This document shows, piece after piece, positions 42,404 to 52,772 of a stretch of DNA of 64,000 nucleotides. Each line of letters begins with the position of its first letter. The first letter of the stretch is position 1. The stretch lies in the NCBI RefSeq assembly GCF_001509585.1, contig NZ_LNCI01000006.1, positions 1-64,000 of the forward strand, read 5' to 3'. This stretch comes from Tropicimonas marinistellae (GTDB lineage Bacteria; Pseudomonadota; Alphaproteobacteria; Rhodobacterales; Rhodobacteraceae). The notes under the pieces are model-generated. The model searched no databases. It saw only the letters and a list, made by a program, of their open reading frames with translations, and was not told where the DNA came from. Both the position numbers and the translations under genes were made by a program.

Positions 42404-44182
42404 TCACAAGGGCCAGAGAATTGGGATCAAGGCCGACGCCAGGACGCCGATGGAGAGGTTGAGCGGAATGCCGACTTTCAGAAAGTCCGAGAAACGGTAG
42501 CCGCCGGGGCCGTAGACCATCATGTTCGTCTGGTAGCCGATCGGGGTCGCGAAGCTGGCCGAGGCCGCGACCATCACGGCGATGACGAAGGGACGTGGGT
42601 CGTAGCCGAGCGCCGTCGCCATCCCGATCGCGATGGGTGTCACGACAACCGCCACGGCATTGTTCGACACAAGCTCCGTCAGCACGGATGTCAGCAGGTA
42701 GATCGCCCAGACCACCAGGAACGGCGGCAGGGTCATGAGCGCCGGCGACACCGCGTTGACGACAAGCTCGACAGCGCCCGAGGCCTCGAGCGCCGCGCCA
42801 ATCGTCAGCATGGAGAAGATCAGGGCGAGGAGACGACCGTCGACAAAGGAAAACGCCTCGTCGGCGTCGATGCATCGCGTGATGAGCACGAGCGCCACCG
42901 CGACGAAGGACAGAAACAGGATCGGCGCGACCCCGATCGCCGCGAGGAGCACGATCCCGACCAGCGCGGCGATTGCAATCGGGGCGCGGTCGCGGCGGAA
43001 AGCGCGGGCCGACGGCCGCGCGATATCCACCAATCCCATGTCGAGGGCCAATCGCCGAATGTCCTCCGGCGCCCCTTCCAGCAGCAAGGTATCGCCCACC
43101 CGGACGACCAGATCGTCCAGCTGACGCCCGATGTTCTGGTTTCGCCGGTGCACGGCAAGCGGATAGACACCGTAGCGGCGGCGGAGGCGCAGCTGCCCAA
43201 GCGTCCGCCCCACCATGCGGGCACCGGGGGAGATCAGCACCTCCACGGTTTCCGTGCGAACCGAACTCAGCTTGTCCACGGTACGCAGGTTCTTGTTCCC
43301 TTGCAGGCTCAGCAACTCGCTCATCTGCGTGCGCAGAACCACCCGGTCGCCGGCCTCCAGAACCACGGACGGCAGGTCGCGCCGGAGCGACGCATCGCCC
43401 CTGAGCACGTCGATCACCCGCACGCCCTCGCGCTTGAAGAGGTCCACGTCCAGCGCGCGCTGCCCGATCAGCCCGCTGTCCTCCGGCACCGCGAGCTCGG
43501 TGAAGAACTTCATCTTCGCCTTGTCGGAAAGCACGTCGGCCATGCTGTCCCGGTCCGGAAGCAGGCGCGGCGCAATGAAGCGCAGGTAGATCATCCCCCA
43601 GGCGACCACGAAAATCGCCAGCGGCGTCACTTCGAGGATGCCAAAGGCCTCCATCCCGTTGGCGCGGGCGACACCGTCGACCAACAGGTTTGTCGATGTC
43701 CCGATCAGCGTCAGCGTGCCGCCAAGGATTGCCGCGTAGGACAATGGGATCAGCATCTTGGACGCGGGCCGATTGATCGTTCGGGCGATCTGCACGACCA
43801 CCGGGATCATCACCACGACAACCGGCGTGTTCGACACCACGGCAGAGGCCAGCACAACGAAGGCCATCAGCGTCGCTATCGCAAGGCTGGGGTTCTGCTC
43901 CGCCTGGCGCTGCGCGATCTGGGTGAACCAGTCCAGCGCGCCGGTGCGAACCAGCGCGCCCATGATCAGGAACATCATCGCGATCGTCCAGGGCGCCGGG
44001 TTGGACAACACGTCCAGCGCCGCATCGTACGGCAGAATGCCGGTGACCAGCATGACCGCGGCCCCCAGAATCGCCACGACCTCGGCCGGAAAGACCTCGC
44101 GTGCGAAAAGCACGAACATCACGGCGACTGCGACAAGTGAAAGTACCGCCTGCCCCGTCTCTCCGAGGATGAATAGATCCAT
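42404..44182 (-). CDS. SLC13-type transporter with TrkA-C domains
   Basis: 592 residues from the ATG at 44182. About 5 membrane segments, two cytoplasmic RCK_C/TrkA-C-like domains (about residues 205-290 and 295-385), then about 6 more segments. SNTPVVVVMIPVV and SNNAVAVVVTPIA are the paired SNT/SNN motifs of the DASS/SLC13 family. Probably sodium-coupled uptake of an anion such as sulfate or a dicarboxylate; substrate not determined. Confidence 0.9.
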   Translation of the reverse strand: MDLFILGETGQAVLSLVAVAVMFVLFAREVFPAEVVAILGAAVMLVTGILPYDAALDVLSNPAPWTIAMMFLIMGALVRTGALDWFTQIAQRQAEQNPSLAIATLMAFVVLASAVVSNTPVVVVMIPVVVQIARTINRPASKMLIPLSYAAILGGTLTLIGTSTNLLVDGVARANGMEAFGILEVTPLAIFVVAWGMIYLRFIAPRLLPDRDSMADVLSDKAKMKFFTELAVPEDSGLIGQRALDVDLFKREGVRVIDVLRGDASLRRDLPSVVLEAGDRVVLRTQMSELLSLQGNKNLRTVDKLSSVRTETVEVLISPGARMVGRTLGQLRLRRRYGVYPLAVHRRNQNIGRQLDDLVVRVGDTLLLEGAPEDIRRLALDMGLVDIARPSARAFRRDRAPIAIAALVGIVLLAAIGVAPILFLSFVAVALVLITRCIDADEAFSFVDGRLLALIFSMLTIGAALEASGAVELVVNAVSPALMTLPPFLVVWAIYLLTSVLTELVSNNAVAVVVTPIAIGMATALGYDPRPFVIAVMVAASASFATPIGYQTNMMVYGPGGYRFSDFLKVGIPLNLSIGVLASALIPILWPL

Positions 44183-44445
44183 GAACCGCCCTGCGATTGC
44201 CCCGTTGCACATCCTTATCCGGCACAGTGGGTGGCGCAAGGGATCATTCTGGATACCAGCCGCCTCCGTCCTGCAACGCGCGCGCCGCCTTCATGGGCAG
44301 TGCCTCGCCCAGCAGGGGCACTCCGCGGCGGCATGACAGCACACTCCGCCGTTTTTCCCTCCGCCGCCCTTGCCCGCGGCACGTCCTCTGGGTTCAGTTG
44401 TCGCGCCGTGCCAGCCAAGGCACCCAGCCAAAAGGAACGCGGATC

Positions 44446-44985
44446 ATGGCGAACCACAAGACGGTCAAGGACTACATCCGCACCATCGCGGATTTCCCCC
44501 ACGAGGGCATCATGTTCCGCGATGTCACGACGCTCTTCGCCGATCCGCGCGGCCTGCGCATCGCGGTCGACCAGTTGCTGCACCCCTACGCCGGCGTGCC
44601 CATCGACTGCGTTGTCGGCCTGGAGGCGCGCGGCTTCATCCTCGGCGGCGCCGTGGCCCACCAGCTCTCCATCGGTTTCGTGCCGATCCGCAAGAAGGGC
44701 AAGCTCCCCGGCCCGGTCATCTCGGAGGCCTATACGCTGGAATACGGCGAGGCGGTGGTGGAGGTCCACGACGACGCGATCTCCGAGGGCGACCGCATCC
44801 TCGTGGTGGACGACCTGCTCGCCACCGGCGGCACGGCAGAGGCCGGGATCAAGCTCGTCCAGCGCCTCGGCGGCGAAGTCGTCGGCTGCGCCTTCGTCAT
44901 CGACCTGCCCGAGCTCGGCGGCCGCGGGCGGCTGGAAGCCATGGGCATGGACGTCCACGCGCTCTGCGAATTCGAAGGCGCGTGA
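44446..44985 (+). CDS. apt: Adenine phosphoribosyltransferase
   Basis: 179 residues from the ATG at 44446 (AAGGAA upstream). [31 protein letters not shown], and the PRPP loop [12 protein letters not shown]. It salvages adenine to AMP with PRPP. Normal length; intact. Confidence 0.97.
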   Translation: MANHKTVKDYIRTIADFPHEGIMFRDVTTLFADPRGLRIAVDQLLHPYAGVPIDCVVGLEARGFILGGAVAHQLSIGFVPIRKKGKLPGPVISEAYTLEYGEAVVEVHDDAISEGDRILVVDDLLATGGTAEAGIKLVQRLGGEVVGCAFVIDLPELGGRGRLEAMGMDVHALCEFEGA

Positions 44986-45202
44986 AGCGCCCTTGCCCGC
45001 GCCGGAACCCGGGTCACACCAACGGTCGTTTCCGCCACCCGTCGCCGGGCTGCCGCTGCCTTCTTTCGAGGGATGTCCGGTTTGCGCTGTCGATCCGTCT
45101 GACGATCGCCCTTTTTGAACCCGCGCCCCCCCTGTCGCGCATTCGCGCCCAAGTCCAAGTGTGTTAACGTCGACAGATTGGAGCAACCTGGGGGGACGTC
45201 CA

Positions 45203-45673
45203 ATGTCGGAGGACACGCCGCAAGATGGCTGGAGACAATCTGGTGTCCGGGTGATCAAGGCAGACAGCCTGGATGGAAACACGCCACAAACGCCCGGAAT
45301 GAGCCGTGCTGCGGCAATCAACTTCGCACGCGTCGGGGCAAAGAAGATCTGGGCCGGAACGGTCGACGTGCAGCCCAACGCCAAGACGGGTGCCCACCAT
45401 CACGGTCACCTCGAAAGCGTGATCTACGTCGTGCGGGGAAAGGCGCGAATGCGGTGGGGAGAGCGGCTCGAATTCACGGCCGAAGCGGACCCGGGTGATT
45501 TCATCTACGTGCCCCCCTACGTGCCCCATCAGGAAATCAATGCCTCGCCCGATGAACCGCTGGAATGCGTTCTGGTGCGGTCCGATCAAGACCCTGTGGT
45601 GGTCAACCTCGACATCGAACCAGCCGAAGCAGTCGAAGAAGTCCTTTGGGTTGATCCGAACCACCCGGCGTGA
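45203..45673 (+). CDS. Cupin-domain protein
   Basis: 156 residues from the ATG at 45203. Cupin motif 1 is G-A-HHHGHLESVIYVVRG and motif 2 PGDFIYVPPYVPHQE, giving a three-His/Glu metal site. The C-terminal EEVLWVDPNHPA is common in small cupins of unknown substrate. Single-gene unit. Confidence 0.85.
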   Translation: MSEDTPQDGWRQSGVRVIKADSLDGNTPQTPGMSRAAAINFARVGAKKIWAGTVDVQPNAKTGAHHHGHLESVIYVVRGKARMRWGERLEFTAEADPGDFIYVPPYVPHQEINASPDEPLECVLVRSDQDPVVVNLDIEPAEAVEEVLWVDPNHPA

Positions 45674-45815
45674 CCCAATCCCCGCAACGACGTAAACGCC
45701 GCGACCTGCGCCTTCCCGGCCTTGAACTGTCTTTGGACGTTGGCTGTTTTGAGGAAACAAGCGACATCAACGCCGGCGCTGGCAATGGTTGCGCAGACCA
45801 ATGACGGAGTTAACG

Positions 45816-46271
45816 ATGAGAATCTCGCTCGCTGCCGCAGTTCTAGTGGTGTCCGCTGTCGTCGCACACTCTCAGGATGCACAGACGCTCATTGATCAAG
45901 CGGCTGCCGATTGCCGTTCGTTCGAGAACGGTGAGTTCGATCCGGGCGATGCTGTTCAAGAAATCGAATTGCGGTCACAGTTCGGGTCGGTCACGGCCAC
46001 CCTCGTCGACGAAAGTGAATACTCATGCTCAACGGCGGCGTCCCTTTACTGCGGGTCGGGCGGTTGCATGCTCAATCTCGTTGTGGATGGGGCCGTCATG
46101 GCGTGGCAGGCCACGGGATGGCGACTGGTGGACTGGGGGCCCGACACCATACTGCTGATCGGTCGTGACGGCGGTTGGTGTGGAGGTGCAGGCGCAGAAG
46201 TTTGCTACGAGGCTTTGGTCTGGAGCAACGGAAAAATCCTGACCGTCGGACCTGCTCCGGAAGCGCGCTGA
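45816..46271 (+). CDS. Secreted hypothetical protein
   Basis: 151 residues from the ATG at 45816 (GGAG 7 bases upstream). Signal peptide MRISLAAAVLVVSAVVAHS. Six cysteines (near 27, 64, 72, 77, 118 and 126) suggest disulfides in the periplasm. No family recognised. Confidence 0.65.
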   Translation: MRISLAAAVLVVSAVVAHSQDAQTLIDQAAADCRSFENGEFDPGDAVQEIELRSQFGSVTATLVDESEYSCSTAASLYCGSGGCMLNLVVDGAVMAWQATGWRLVDWGPDTILLIGRDGGWCGGAGAEVCYEALVWSNGKILTVGPAPEAR

Positions 46272-46443
46272 GGGCGAAGACCGCTGCCTGCGCAAAGGCG
46301 CCATTCGCACGTCAGCCCATGGATGCGACTTCCTTGATCGTCCGGTCGATCCGCAGACTTCCCCGCCCACGATCGTCATCTTCGTCGCGCTCCGGTCACA
46401 TTTGTCCCGCCCCTGCGCAGCCAAACCTGGCGGGCTGGCGGCG

Positions 46444-48870
46444 TCAGCAGTGTAGCGGATGGTGCATACTGGCGACCTCGCCTCGGATTGCCGCCAGTTT
46501 CACGGGTTTGGTCATGTGGTCGTCCATGCCGCTATCCAGGCAGGCCCGGCGATCCTGCGGGGTGGAATGAGCGGTCAGGCCAATGATCCGGCAGCGAGCC
46601 GCGACGTCCGGCGCAGCGACCTCGATGGCGCGGATTCGCTGGGCCGCCTCCAGCCCGTTCATCACCGGCATGCTGATGTCCATGAAGACCAGGTCCGGGC
46701 GATATTCCTCGAACTGCTCGACAGCCTCGGCGCCATTCGCGGCCGTGACAAAGGAAACGTCCTGCTTCTTCAGGATCAACTCCAGCAGTTTGGAATTCGT
46801 CCGGTTGTCGTCGACCACGAGCACCATGCCGGGTGCGGCGGCGCTTTGCGGCGCGGTCCGGTCGTGCTTGCCCCGCCTACCCGGGCTGCTGTCCTTGGCC
46901 CGTGCCGGGCTCTGGATCAGGGCCTCGATCAGTTGGCTTGCAATGAGGGGTTTGAGCAGGCGGCCGCTTGCCATCCCGTCCGGCAAGGCGCCCGGACGGG
47001 CCAGCTGGCAAATCCGCTCGAAGACAATGACCCGCCGCCCCGCCGCTCCGGGCAAGGTGCCGATCTGTGTGCTGAGCGCCTGGCCGCCGATGTCCGGCAA
47101 TCTGTCGTCGACCAGTATCTGCGTGAACGGGGTGCATCGACGGTGCGCGACCGCCAGCAGTTTCAGGGCCATCTGGCCCGTCCGGCAGGGTGTGACCTGC
47201 AGGCCCACGGCTTCCAGCCGTTCGCGCACGCTGTCGCGCAACGTTGCATGTGAAGTGACCAGCAGTGCCCGCGCGCCCTTCAGCCCCGTCAGGCCGGGCG
47301 CGGACTCATCCTGTCCGTCTACAGCGATCAGCGGCACGGTGAAGGAAAACACCGAGCCCTTGCCGGGCTTCGAGCGAACGTCGATCCGCCCGCCCATGAG
47401 ACCGACGAACCCCTTGCTGATGGCCAGCCCCAGCCCGGTGCCTTCGTACTTGCGGCTGTAGGAACCGTCGATCTGGGTGAAACGGCCAAAAACAAGGTCG
47501 ATCTTGTTCTCGGGAATGCCGCAGCCGGTATCCTGCACGTCGATGCGCAGCAGCTTGCGCCTGTCTGCATCCCGGACCAGCCGGGCCCGGATCAGCACAT
47601 GGCCGTGATCGGTGAACTTGACCGCATTGCTGGCGAAGTTCATCACCACCTGCTTCATCCGGGCGAAATCGCCGTTCATGAAAACGGGAAGCCTGGGGTC
47701 GCAACGCGTGACCAGTTCCACGTCCTTTTGGGCGGCCTGCAGGGCAAGGATGCGCCCGGTATCCTCGACAAGATCGCTGACCCGGAACGGTTCGTTCCGG
47801 ATGGCCATGTGGCCGGCCTCGATCTTGGAGAAATCGAGGATGTCGTTGATGATATTGAGAAGGGACCGGCCCGACGAGGTGATTGTATCCAGCAGCCTGG
47901 CCTGGTGCTGGTCCAGCCGGGTTTCCGCCAGCAGCTCCGCCATGCCCAGCACACCGTTCATCGGAGTGCGGATCTCGTGGCTCATGCTGGCGAGGAATTC
48001 TGTCTTGGCGGCCTCGGCCGAGCGGGCCTGTTGCAGAGCCGTGGCAAGCTGTCCGTTCTTGGAGTTGAGGTTGCGGCTGAACTCCTCCAGCCGCTCCTGC
48101 GCATCCTCCAGCGCGTTCCAGCGCGCGCGGAGATTGCTGAGCATCGTGTTGAAGGATCTGGAGAGGCTCTCGACCTCGTCATTGGTCCGAATGTCGATGA
48201 ACTGGTCGAGGTCGCCGCTGGCAGCTTTCCGGGTGGCGCGGTTCAGCCGTTCGAGCGGGCTGGCAAGGCGTTTCGCGATCGCCATGCTCATGAGGATGCT
48301 GCCCGCCGTGAAGACCAGCCCGAACAGCGCGTTGCGAAACAGAACCACGGAGACACCGCTCCGGTACATCCGGGTTTCGAGCGTGTAGCGGATCGTGCCG
48401 TAATTCTGCAGTCCGTAAAGCGCGGGAACGGCAGCGTGAAGCAGGCCGCCGCCGGTCTGCAACTGGCGTGTCCGGGTGGCCTGCGCCAGCTCCACGAGCG
48501 GGTCGTCGACCACGGCCAGAAACAGGGATCCGCCCTCGGATTCGCTGGTGACAAGCAGCATGCCGTCGGGGTCGATGAACGACAGCGAATGCACATCCGG
48601 CTGGCGTGCCAGTTCCTCGAAGATGATGTCGAGCTCGGCCGGGCGATCCTCCAGCAGATAGGGAAGCGTGACCTCGCGGATGAGCGCGCCCAGGGAGTCG
48701 GTCTTCTCCGTGACGCGTTCGCGCACGAGCTGCAGCTGGGTCAGGGTATTGATCGCAATCAGGGTGACGACGATGGCCGCCGTCGTCATCCCGAAATAGA
48801 GCGAAATCCTTCGGCGGACGCCGCGGGTGGCCGCGCGCCGGAGTGCCCTGATGCGTTCGAGTCCCCGCAA
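46444..48870 (-). CDS. Hybrid sensor histidine kinase
   Basis: About 808 residues from a TTG at 48870; the exact start is uncertain, as the frame also runs back into the neighbour. Order: TM1, extracytoplasmic sensor, TM2, HAMP, HisKA (FLASMSHEIRTPMNG), HATPase (MNFASNAVKF; DTGCGIPE; GTGLGLAIS), a degenerate receiver (no acidic pair, but LVDDRLP kept), and a complete receiver (VVDDNRTN; FMDISMPVMNG). No Hpt domain or partner regulator is visible. It starts just after the PhnD-like gene, so the two are probably one operon. Confidence 0.92.
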   Translation of the reverse strand: MRGLERIRALRRAATRGVRRRISLYFGMTTAAIVVTLIAINTLTQLQLVRERVTEKTDSLGALIREVTLPYLLEDRPAELDIIFEELARQPDVHSLSFIDPDGMLLVTSESEGGSLFLAVVDDPLVELAQATRTRQLQTGGGLLHAAVPALYGLQNYGTIRYTLETRMYRSGVSVVLFRNALFGLVFTAGSILMSMAIAKRLASPLERLNRATRKAASGDLDQFIDIRTNDEVESLSRSFNTMLSNLRARWNALEDAQERLEEFSRNLNSKNGQLATALQQARSAEAAKTEFLASMSHEIRTPMNGVLGMAELLAETRLDQHQARLLDTITSSGRSLLNIINDILDFSKIEAGHMAIRNEPFRVSDLVEDTGRILALQAAQKDVELVTRCDPRLPVFMNGDFARMKQVVMNFASNAVKFTDHGHVLIRARLVRDADRRKLLRIDVQDTGCGIPENKIDLVFGRFTQIDGSYSRKYEGTGLGLAISKGFVGLMGGRIDVRSKPGKGSVFSFTVPLIAVDGQDESAPGLTGLKGARALLVTSHATLRDSVRERLEAVGLQVTPCRTGQMALKLLAVAHRRCTPFTQILVDDRLPDIGGQALSTQIGTLPGAAGRRVIVFERICQLARPGALPDGMASGRLLKPLIASQLIEALIQSPARAKDSSPGRRGKHDRTAPQSAAAPGMVLVVDDNRTNSKLLELILKKQDVSFVTAANGAEAVEQFEEYRPDLVFMDISMPVMNGLEAAQRIRAIEVAAPDVAARCRIIGLTAHSTPQDRRACLDSGMDDHMTKPVKLAAIRGEVASMHHPLHC

Positions 48871-48883
48871 GGCCGAGCCGGCG

Positions 48884-49774
48884 TCAATAGAGCGCCAGGA
48901 TCTCGAGCCGGTCGAGCAGCCCGTACATCGGAGCGAAGGTTGCATCGACGCCGTTCGGGAAGGCATCGAACTTCGTGGTCTTGTGGAATTTCTTCATGAC
49001 CTTCCGGCCCTCTTCGGTGGCCTCCATTCCGATCAGCACATCCTTGATGCGCCGGGACAGCTCCACCTCCAGACCGGCGCGTCGGACCACCACCTGGCGC
49101 GGCACGTCCATGCTTTTCTCGATCACCCGGAAACGGTCCGGCTGTGACTTGTCCAGCATCGCGAAGCCGCGGGGATCGGTTGCGGCAGCGTCGATCCAGC
49201 CCTTGGCGAGCCACAGGAGCGTGTTCTTGTCGTCCCCGGTGAACACATAGCCGACGGCATCGCCCTCGGGCCTGGCATGACGGCTCGCCAGTTCCTGCAA
49301 CGTCAGCCCGGCGCTGTCGATCAGTCCGACCGGCAACAGGAAACCGGAGGTGGAATCGGGCTCCTGAAAGCCGATCTTGCGGCCGGCGAGATCCCCGATC
49401 GTTTGCAGCGGGCTGTCCATCGGCACCACGATGACGGAATGATAGGTGCTCACCCCGCGTTTCCACCGGCGCAGCATCGGCACCGCGCCGGACTCCTGCG
49501 CCACCCTGGCCGCGATCAGCGGACTGTCGAAGTACAGATCGACACGGCCATCGCGCAGGGCCGCGGCCATATCGGTCGACGAGGGCAAGACAGAGATCTG
49601 GATATCGTCAACCCCGTCGGCGGCCAGTTCCTGTGCAAGGTAGAGTGCCAGCGGGGTGAAGCGATCCAGGTGTTTTCGGACATTGTCGTTCACGCTGCCG
49701 AGCACCAGTGTCTCCGCTCCGGCAGAGAGGCTGGACATCAGCAGGCAAAGGACTGCAACGAGAGCGCGGCACAT
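48884..49774 (-). CDS. PhnD-like periplasmic binding protein
   Basis: 296 residues. Signal peptide (MCRALVAVLCLLMSSLSAGA) and phosphonate/phosphite-binding family features (STDMAAALRDGRVDLYFDSP, LAGRKIGFQEPDSTSGFLLP). No permease or ATPase gene is next to it. Its partner is the hybrid kinase that follows, so it likely presents a ligand to the kinase sensor rather than serving transport. Confidence 0.85.
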   Translation of the reverse strand: MCRALVAVLCLLMSSLSAGAETLVLGSVNDNVRKHLDRFTPLALYLAQELAADGVDDIQISVLPSSTDMAAALRDGRVDLYFDSPLIAARVAQESGAVPMLRRWKRGVSTYHSVIVVPMDSPLQTIGDLAGRKIGFQEPDSTSGFLLPVGLIDSAGLTLQELASRHARPEGDAVGYVFTGDDKNTLLWLAKGWIDAAATDPRGFAMLDKSQPDRFRVIEKSMDVPRQVVVRRAGLEVELSRRIKDVLIGMEATEEGRKVMKKFHKTTKFDAFPNGVDATFAPMYGLLDRLEILALY

Positions 49775-49990
49775 AGGAATCTCCAGTTACCCAGGAAGCT
49801 TCCTGTGGCTATCGCCAACTGCTTAATTCCCGCTTAAATCCAAATGCATACCAGCCCATCGGGCCGTACTTTCGTGCCAACGCGTCGATGACGTGCGCCG
49901 CCCTGCCGTCGCCACGACAGGGGTGACAGCTTCCCCATCGGGCGCCGGTGCAGGTTGTCAGGCGCGATGGCGGCAGGGCACAATGACGAA

Positions 49991-50362
49991 ATGTCGAGAC
50001 AGGTATCGACGATCATTGCGGCCATTCTGCTGTCGCTGCCGGGTTCCGATGCGGCGGCTTCGACGATTGTGTGCACGCGTCCCGATGACCCGAACCACAC
50101 GTTCACGGTCGCCGGGGATCAAGGTGCCTACACCTGGAATGACCACGGGCTTGTGCGCTCCTGGGCTCTGAGCTGCAGAACACAACGAGGCGGTTCCACG
50201 TCATGTCACAGGTGGGAGCAAACCGGTGCGAACGGGCGGAGCGTGATCATTTTCAGGATGATGCCTGACGGAACTCTGATCGAAGCCGGGTCCTGGGCGT
50301 TGCTCGACACGAGCACGGTCAATGTCACGACCGGCTTCCAGTGCACGACTGGCGCCGAGTGA
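49991..50362 (+). CDS. Secreted hypothetical protein
   Basis: 123 residues from the ATG at 49991. Signal peptide with STIIAAILLSLPGSDAAAS. Four cysteines. No family recognised; alone between two minus-strand genes. Confidence 0.55.
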   Translation: MSRQVSTIIAAILLSLPGSDAAASTIVCTRPDDPNHTFTVAGDQGAYTWNDHGLVRSWALSCRTQRGGSTSCHRWEQTGANGRSVIIFRMMPDGTLIEAGSWALLDTSTVNVTTGFQCTTGAE

Positions 50363-50446
50363 CCTCTTTGCATTTCACCACTCAGTCGGAAGCCGCGCAT
50401 TCTGGACTTTGCGTCGTTTCCGGGCGACCTCGCACTGCAAGAATTC

Positions 50447-51244
50447 TCAGGGAGAATTGGGTACGCGCCCCTGCGTGGCGTTGATCGCGGCGGTATAGCT
50501 GACGGTGCCATCTGGCCCAGTTGCCAAGGTTTCCCTCAGACCTTCCTTAAGACGGCTTTGATCGCTCTCGGACAAGGATTTGACCACGTTCGCCACGGAA
50601 TTGGGAATGCCGGTACTGGAACTCCAGAAATCCTCGAAATCCGCGTAGATCAGCGGCACATCCATGCGCGTCGAGGAAATCTCCTCGAGGCCGAAGCTCT
50701 CCCACACCTGTTCCATGTAGTCCCGCCGGGCCTTGTCGGGTCCGGTGACCGGAGCCTCGATGCCAAGCCCACTCAGCGCGACCCTGATCGGCTCCATCGT
50801 GAAGCCGCCGCCTTCTATGTCCCAGATATAACTGGACAACGTTCCGCCGGGCCGGACGACCCTCACCATCTCCGATACGGCTTTCGGCGGGTCCGGCAGG
50901 AAGTTGATGACCAGCGCCATCACCGCCGCATCAAACTGCTGGTCCGCGAACGGCAAGCTTTGCGCGTCGCCGACAATCAGGTCGGTATCGTGCGCCTGCA
51001 ATCGTACCCGTGCGGTCTCTATCAGCCCGTCCGAGGGATCGATTCCGGTCACTTTGGCAGCGCCCGCCTGACTGAACAGCAATTCCGTGAAAGCCCCGTT
51101 GCCGCAGCCGACGTCCAACCAGTGCAAACCCCGTGCAGGCGCAAGGAAGTCGAGAAACAACTGCCCAGCGACTTGGCTCCATCGCCCCATCATTTTCTCG
51201 TATCCCCCACCATCAGTGAACTTCGGGGGGCTATGCTGCGGCAT
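50447..51244 (-). CDS. Class I SAM methyltransferase
   Basis: 265 residues from the ATG at 51244. Motif I LDVGCGNGAFTELL, acidic GIDPSDGLI, GDAQSLPFAD, and VRVVRPGGTLSSYIWD: the UbiE/Methyltransf_11 pattern. Substrate unknown. Confidence 0.9.
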   Translation of the reverse strand: MPQHSPPKFTDGGGYEKMMGRWSQVAGQLFLDFLAPARGLHWLDVGCGNGAFTELLFSQAGAAKVTGIDPSDGLIETARVRLQAHDTDLIVGDAQSLPFADQQFDAAVMALVINFLPDPPKAVSEMVRVVRPGGTLSSYIWDIEGGGFTMEPIRVALSGLGIEAPVTGPDKARRDYMEQVWESFGLEEISSTRMDVPLIYADFEDFWSSSTGIPNSVANVVKSLSESDQSRLKEGLRETLATGPDGTVSYTAAINATQGRVPNSP

Positions 51245-51948
51245 ATCCTGTTCCTCCACGCGCAGGCACTTCGACGGCTACAACGAAATCTACCGGAAAT
51301 CCCCCACACTTGAAACGACCTCAAGTGAATGACGAGATCTGCCCAAGGTGGGGCTCCGGACGACTGGGCCATTTCCTTCGATGCGTCCAAAGTCGGCATT
51401 GCCGCCGCACATCACCCGCGCCGGTCGCGACAGCGCACTCCTCGCCCCTGTGGGTCCGCTTTCTGCGCATGGCTTCCGACAGGGACGGATCAGCTATGAT
51501 CCGATAGGCGGACAAAGCGACCTTACCAGTTACGAATTTGGAGCCCGGTGTGCGCCGGCCCGTGGGGAAGCGCAGCGACAGCTGTCGTCTGCGGTCACTC
51601 TTATCCATATCCGACGAAGATCAAACGGTTGCGGGCGGGTAAAAAAGCGCCTGCCCACCGGGACGGGGTGGCCGAAAGGCCGGCGGTGGAGGCGGCCAGA
51701 CACGGGCCAAGGGAGGGGCATTGACCGAAATCATTGCCATGCAAAGCACAATGGGTTTCGCTTCTCCCAGGACAAAGCAATCGAAAACGAAGCCACCAAG
51801 GACGTTGCCTCGCCCCGGCAGAGAACAAATCATACGAAGTCGGACCCGGGCCAGTTGGGATGCCCGTGCCCGCATCCCCTTCCCCGGCACGTGTCGTTGG
51901 TGAATGCCGAAGCAAGGCAATGTACAATTTGAACCCGAAGGAGCGGAC
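51245..51948. other. Long gap, only a repeat copy
   Basis: No convincing gene in either strand. It contains repeat copy A (51392-51468). The rest appears to be non-coding or decayed sequence. Confidence 0.5.
51392..51468 (+). repeat. Dispersed intergenic repeat, copy A
   Basis: One of five near-full copies with core CGCGCCGGTCGCGAC and a second block TCTGCGC. Here it runs GTCGGCATTGCC ... CCCGCGCCGGTCGCGACAGC ... CTCGCCCCTG ... TTCTGCGC. Confidence 0.8.
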
Positions 51949-52662
51949 ATGACATTCAAGGATCACCTCTCACCCAGCATCGGTGGAGCGCTGCTCGGCA
52001 TTGGGACCGGGGCGCTGCTGACCGTCGGCGCCGCCCTTGCCGAGCAGGCTCTGGAGCCGGTCGAACTGAGCGACATGCGCGGGATGCGGTATTGCGAGGT
52101 CCTCCTGATCTACGAGGAGGACGTCGTCATCTACAATACATCCGCCTCCGACGGCTGCCCCGAGGACAGGTGGCAGGCGATGGATACCGCGGCGCTTGCG
52201 TCCGAGAACGGCGCCAAGGCCGCGCAACTCAATGGCCCGAAGTTCTGGGCGACGGATGGCCAGACCTTGTTGTTCGGGGACACGAAGAGCTTTGGCGGGA
52301 TCGAGGCGCGCTACGCCGCCACGCTGCCGATCTCGGCACTTGGCACAGGCGAAGGCGCCGACCCCTATGTCGGCTTCACGAGTTCGAAGAAACAGACCAT
52401 GGTCTTCAACGCGGACCGCCCGATCTACGAACTGATCGACCCGGATGGAAATGCCTATATCCTCAACGCCTACGGGCCCAAGGTGAAGGATGGCGATCCG
52501 GCGAACCTCGCCGACCAGCTGTCGCCAGCGGAAGGCTGGAGCTTCCGCATCTCGACACCAACCGAGGATCTCGTGATCGCGGCGCCTGAAGATGAACCGA
52601 CCCACATGGTCGGCGACGACCTGCGCCAGTACTACACGCGATACGACGCCGGGACGAACTGA
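51949..52662 (+). CDS. Exported hypothetical protein
   Basis: 237 residues from the ATG at 51949 (AAGGAG site). An N-terminal hydrophobic segment (IGGALLGIGTGALLTVGAALA) serves as signal or anchor. The mature part has a Cys pair (near 50 and 70) and mixed alpha/beta pattern. No family recognised. Confidence 0.7.
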   Translation: MTFKDHLSPSIGGALLGIGTGALLTVGAALAEQALEPVELSDMRGMRYCEVLLIYEEDVVIYNTSASDGCPEDRWQAMDTAALASENGAKAAQLNGPKFWATDGQTLLFGDTKSFGGIEARYAATLPISALGTGEGADPYVGFTSSKKQTMVFNADRPIYELIDPDGNAYILNAYGPKVKDGDPANLADQLSPAEGWSFRISTPTEDLVIAAPEDEPTHMVGDDLRQYYTRYDAGTN

Positions 52663-52772
52663 GACTACCCGGTTCGACAGGCCCGTTCTCGCCCACGGGG
52701 GACCCCCGGGGGGTGAGCCGACCGGGGCGGCACGCGCGCCGCCTTGGACCAAACTGCAAAGGGAGGAAACAC

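Noticed and set aside
42209-44140. 643-codon plus-strand frame
   Set aside because: Antisense to the SLC13-type transporter; His/Arg/Gln-rich shadow with no domains.
47599-48999. 466-codon plus-strand frame
   Set aside because: Antisense to the histidine kinase gene.
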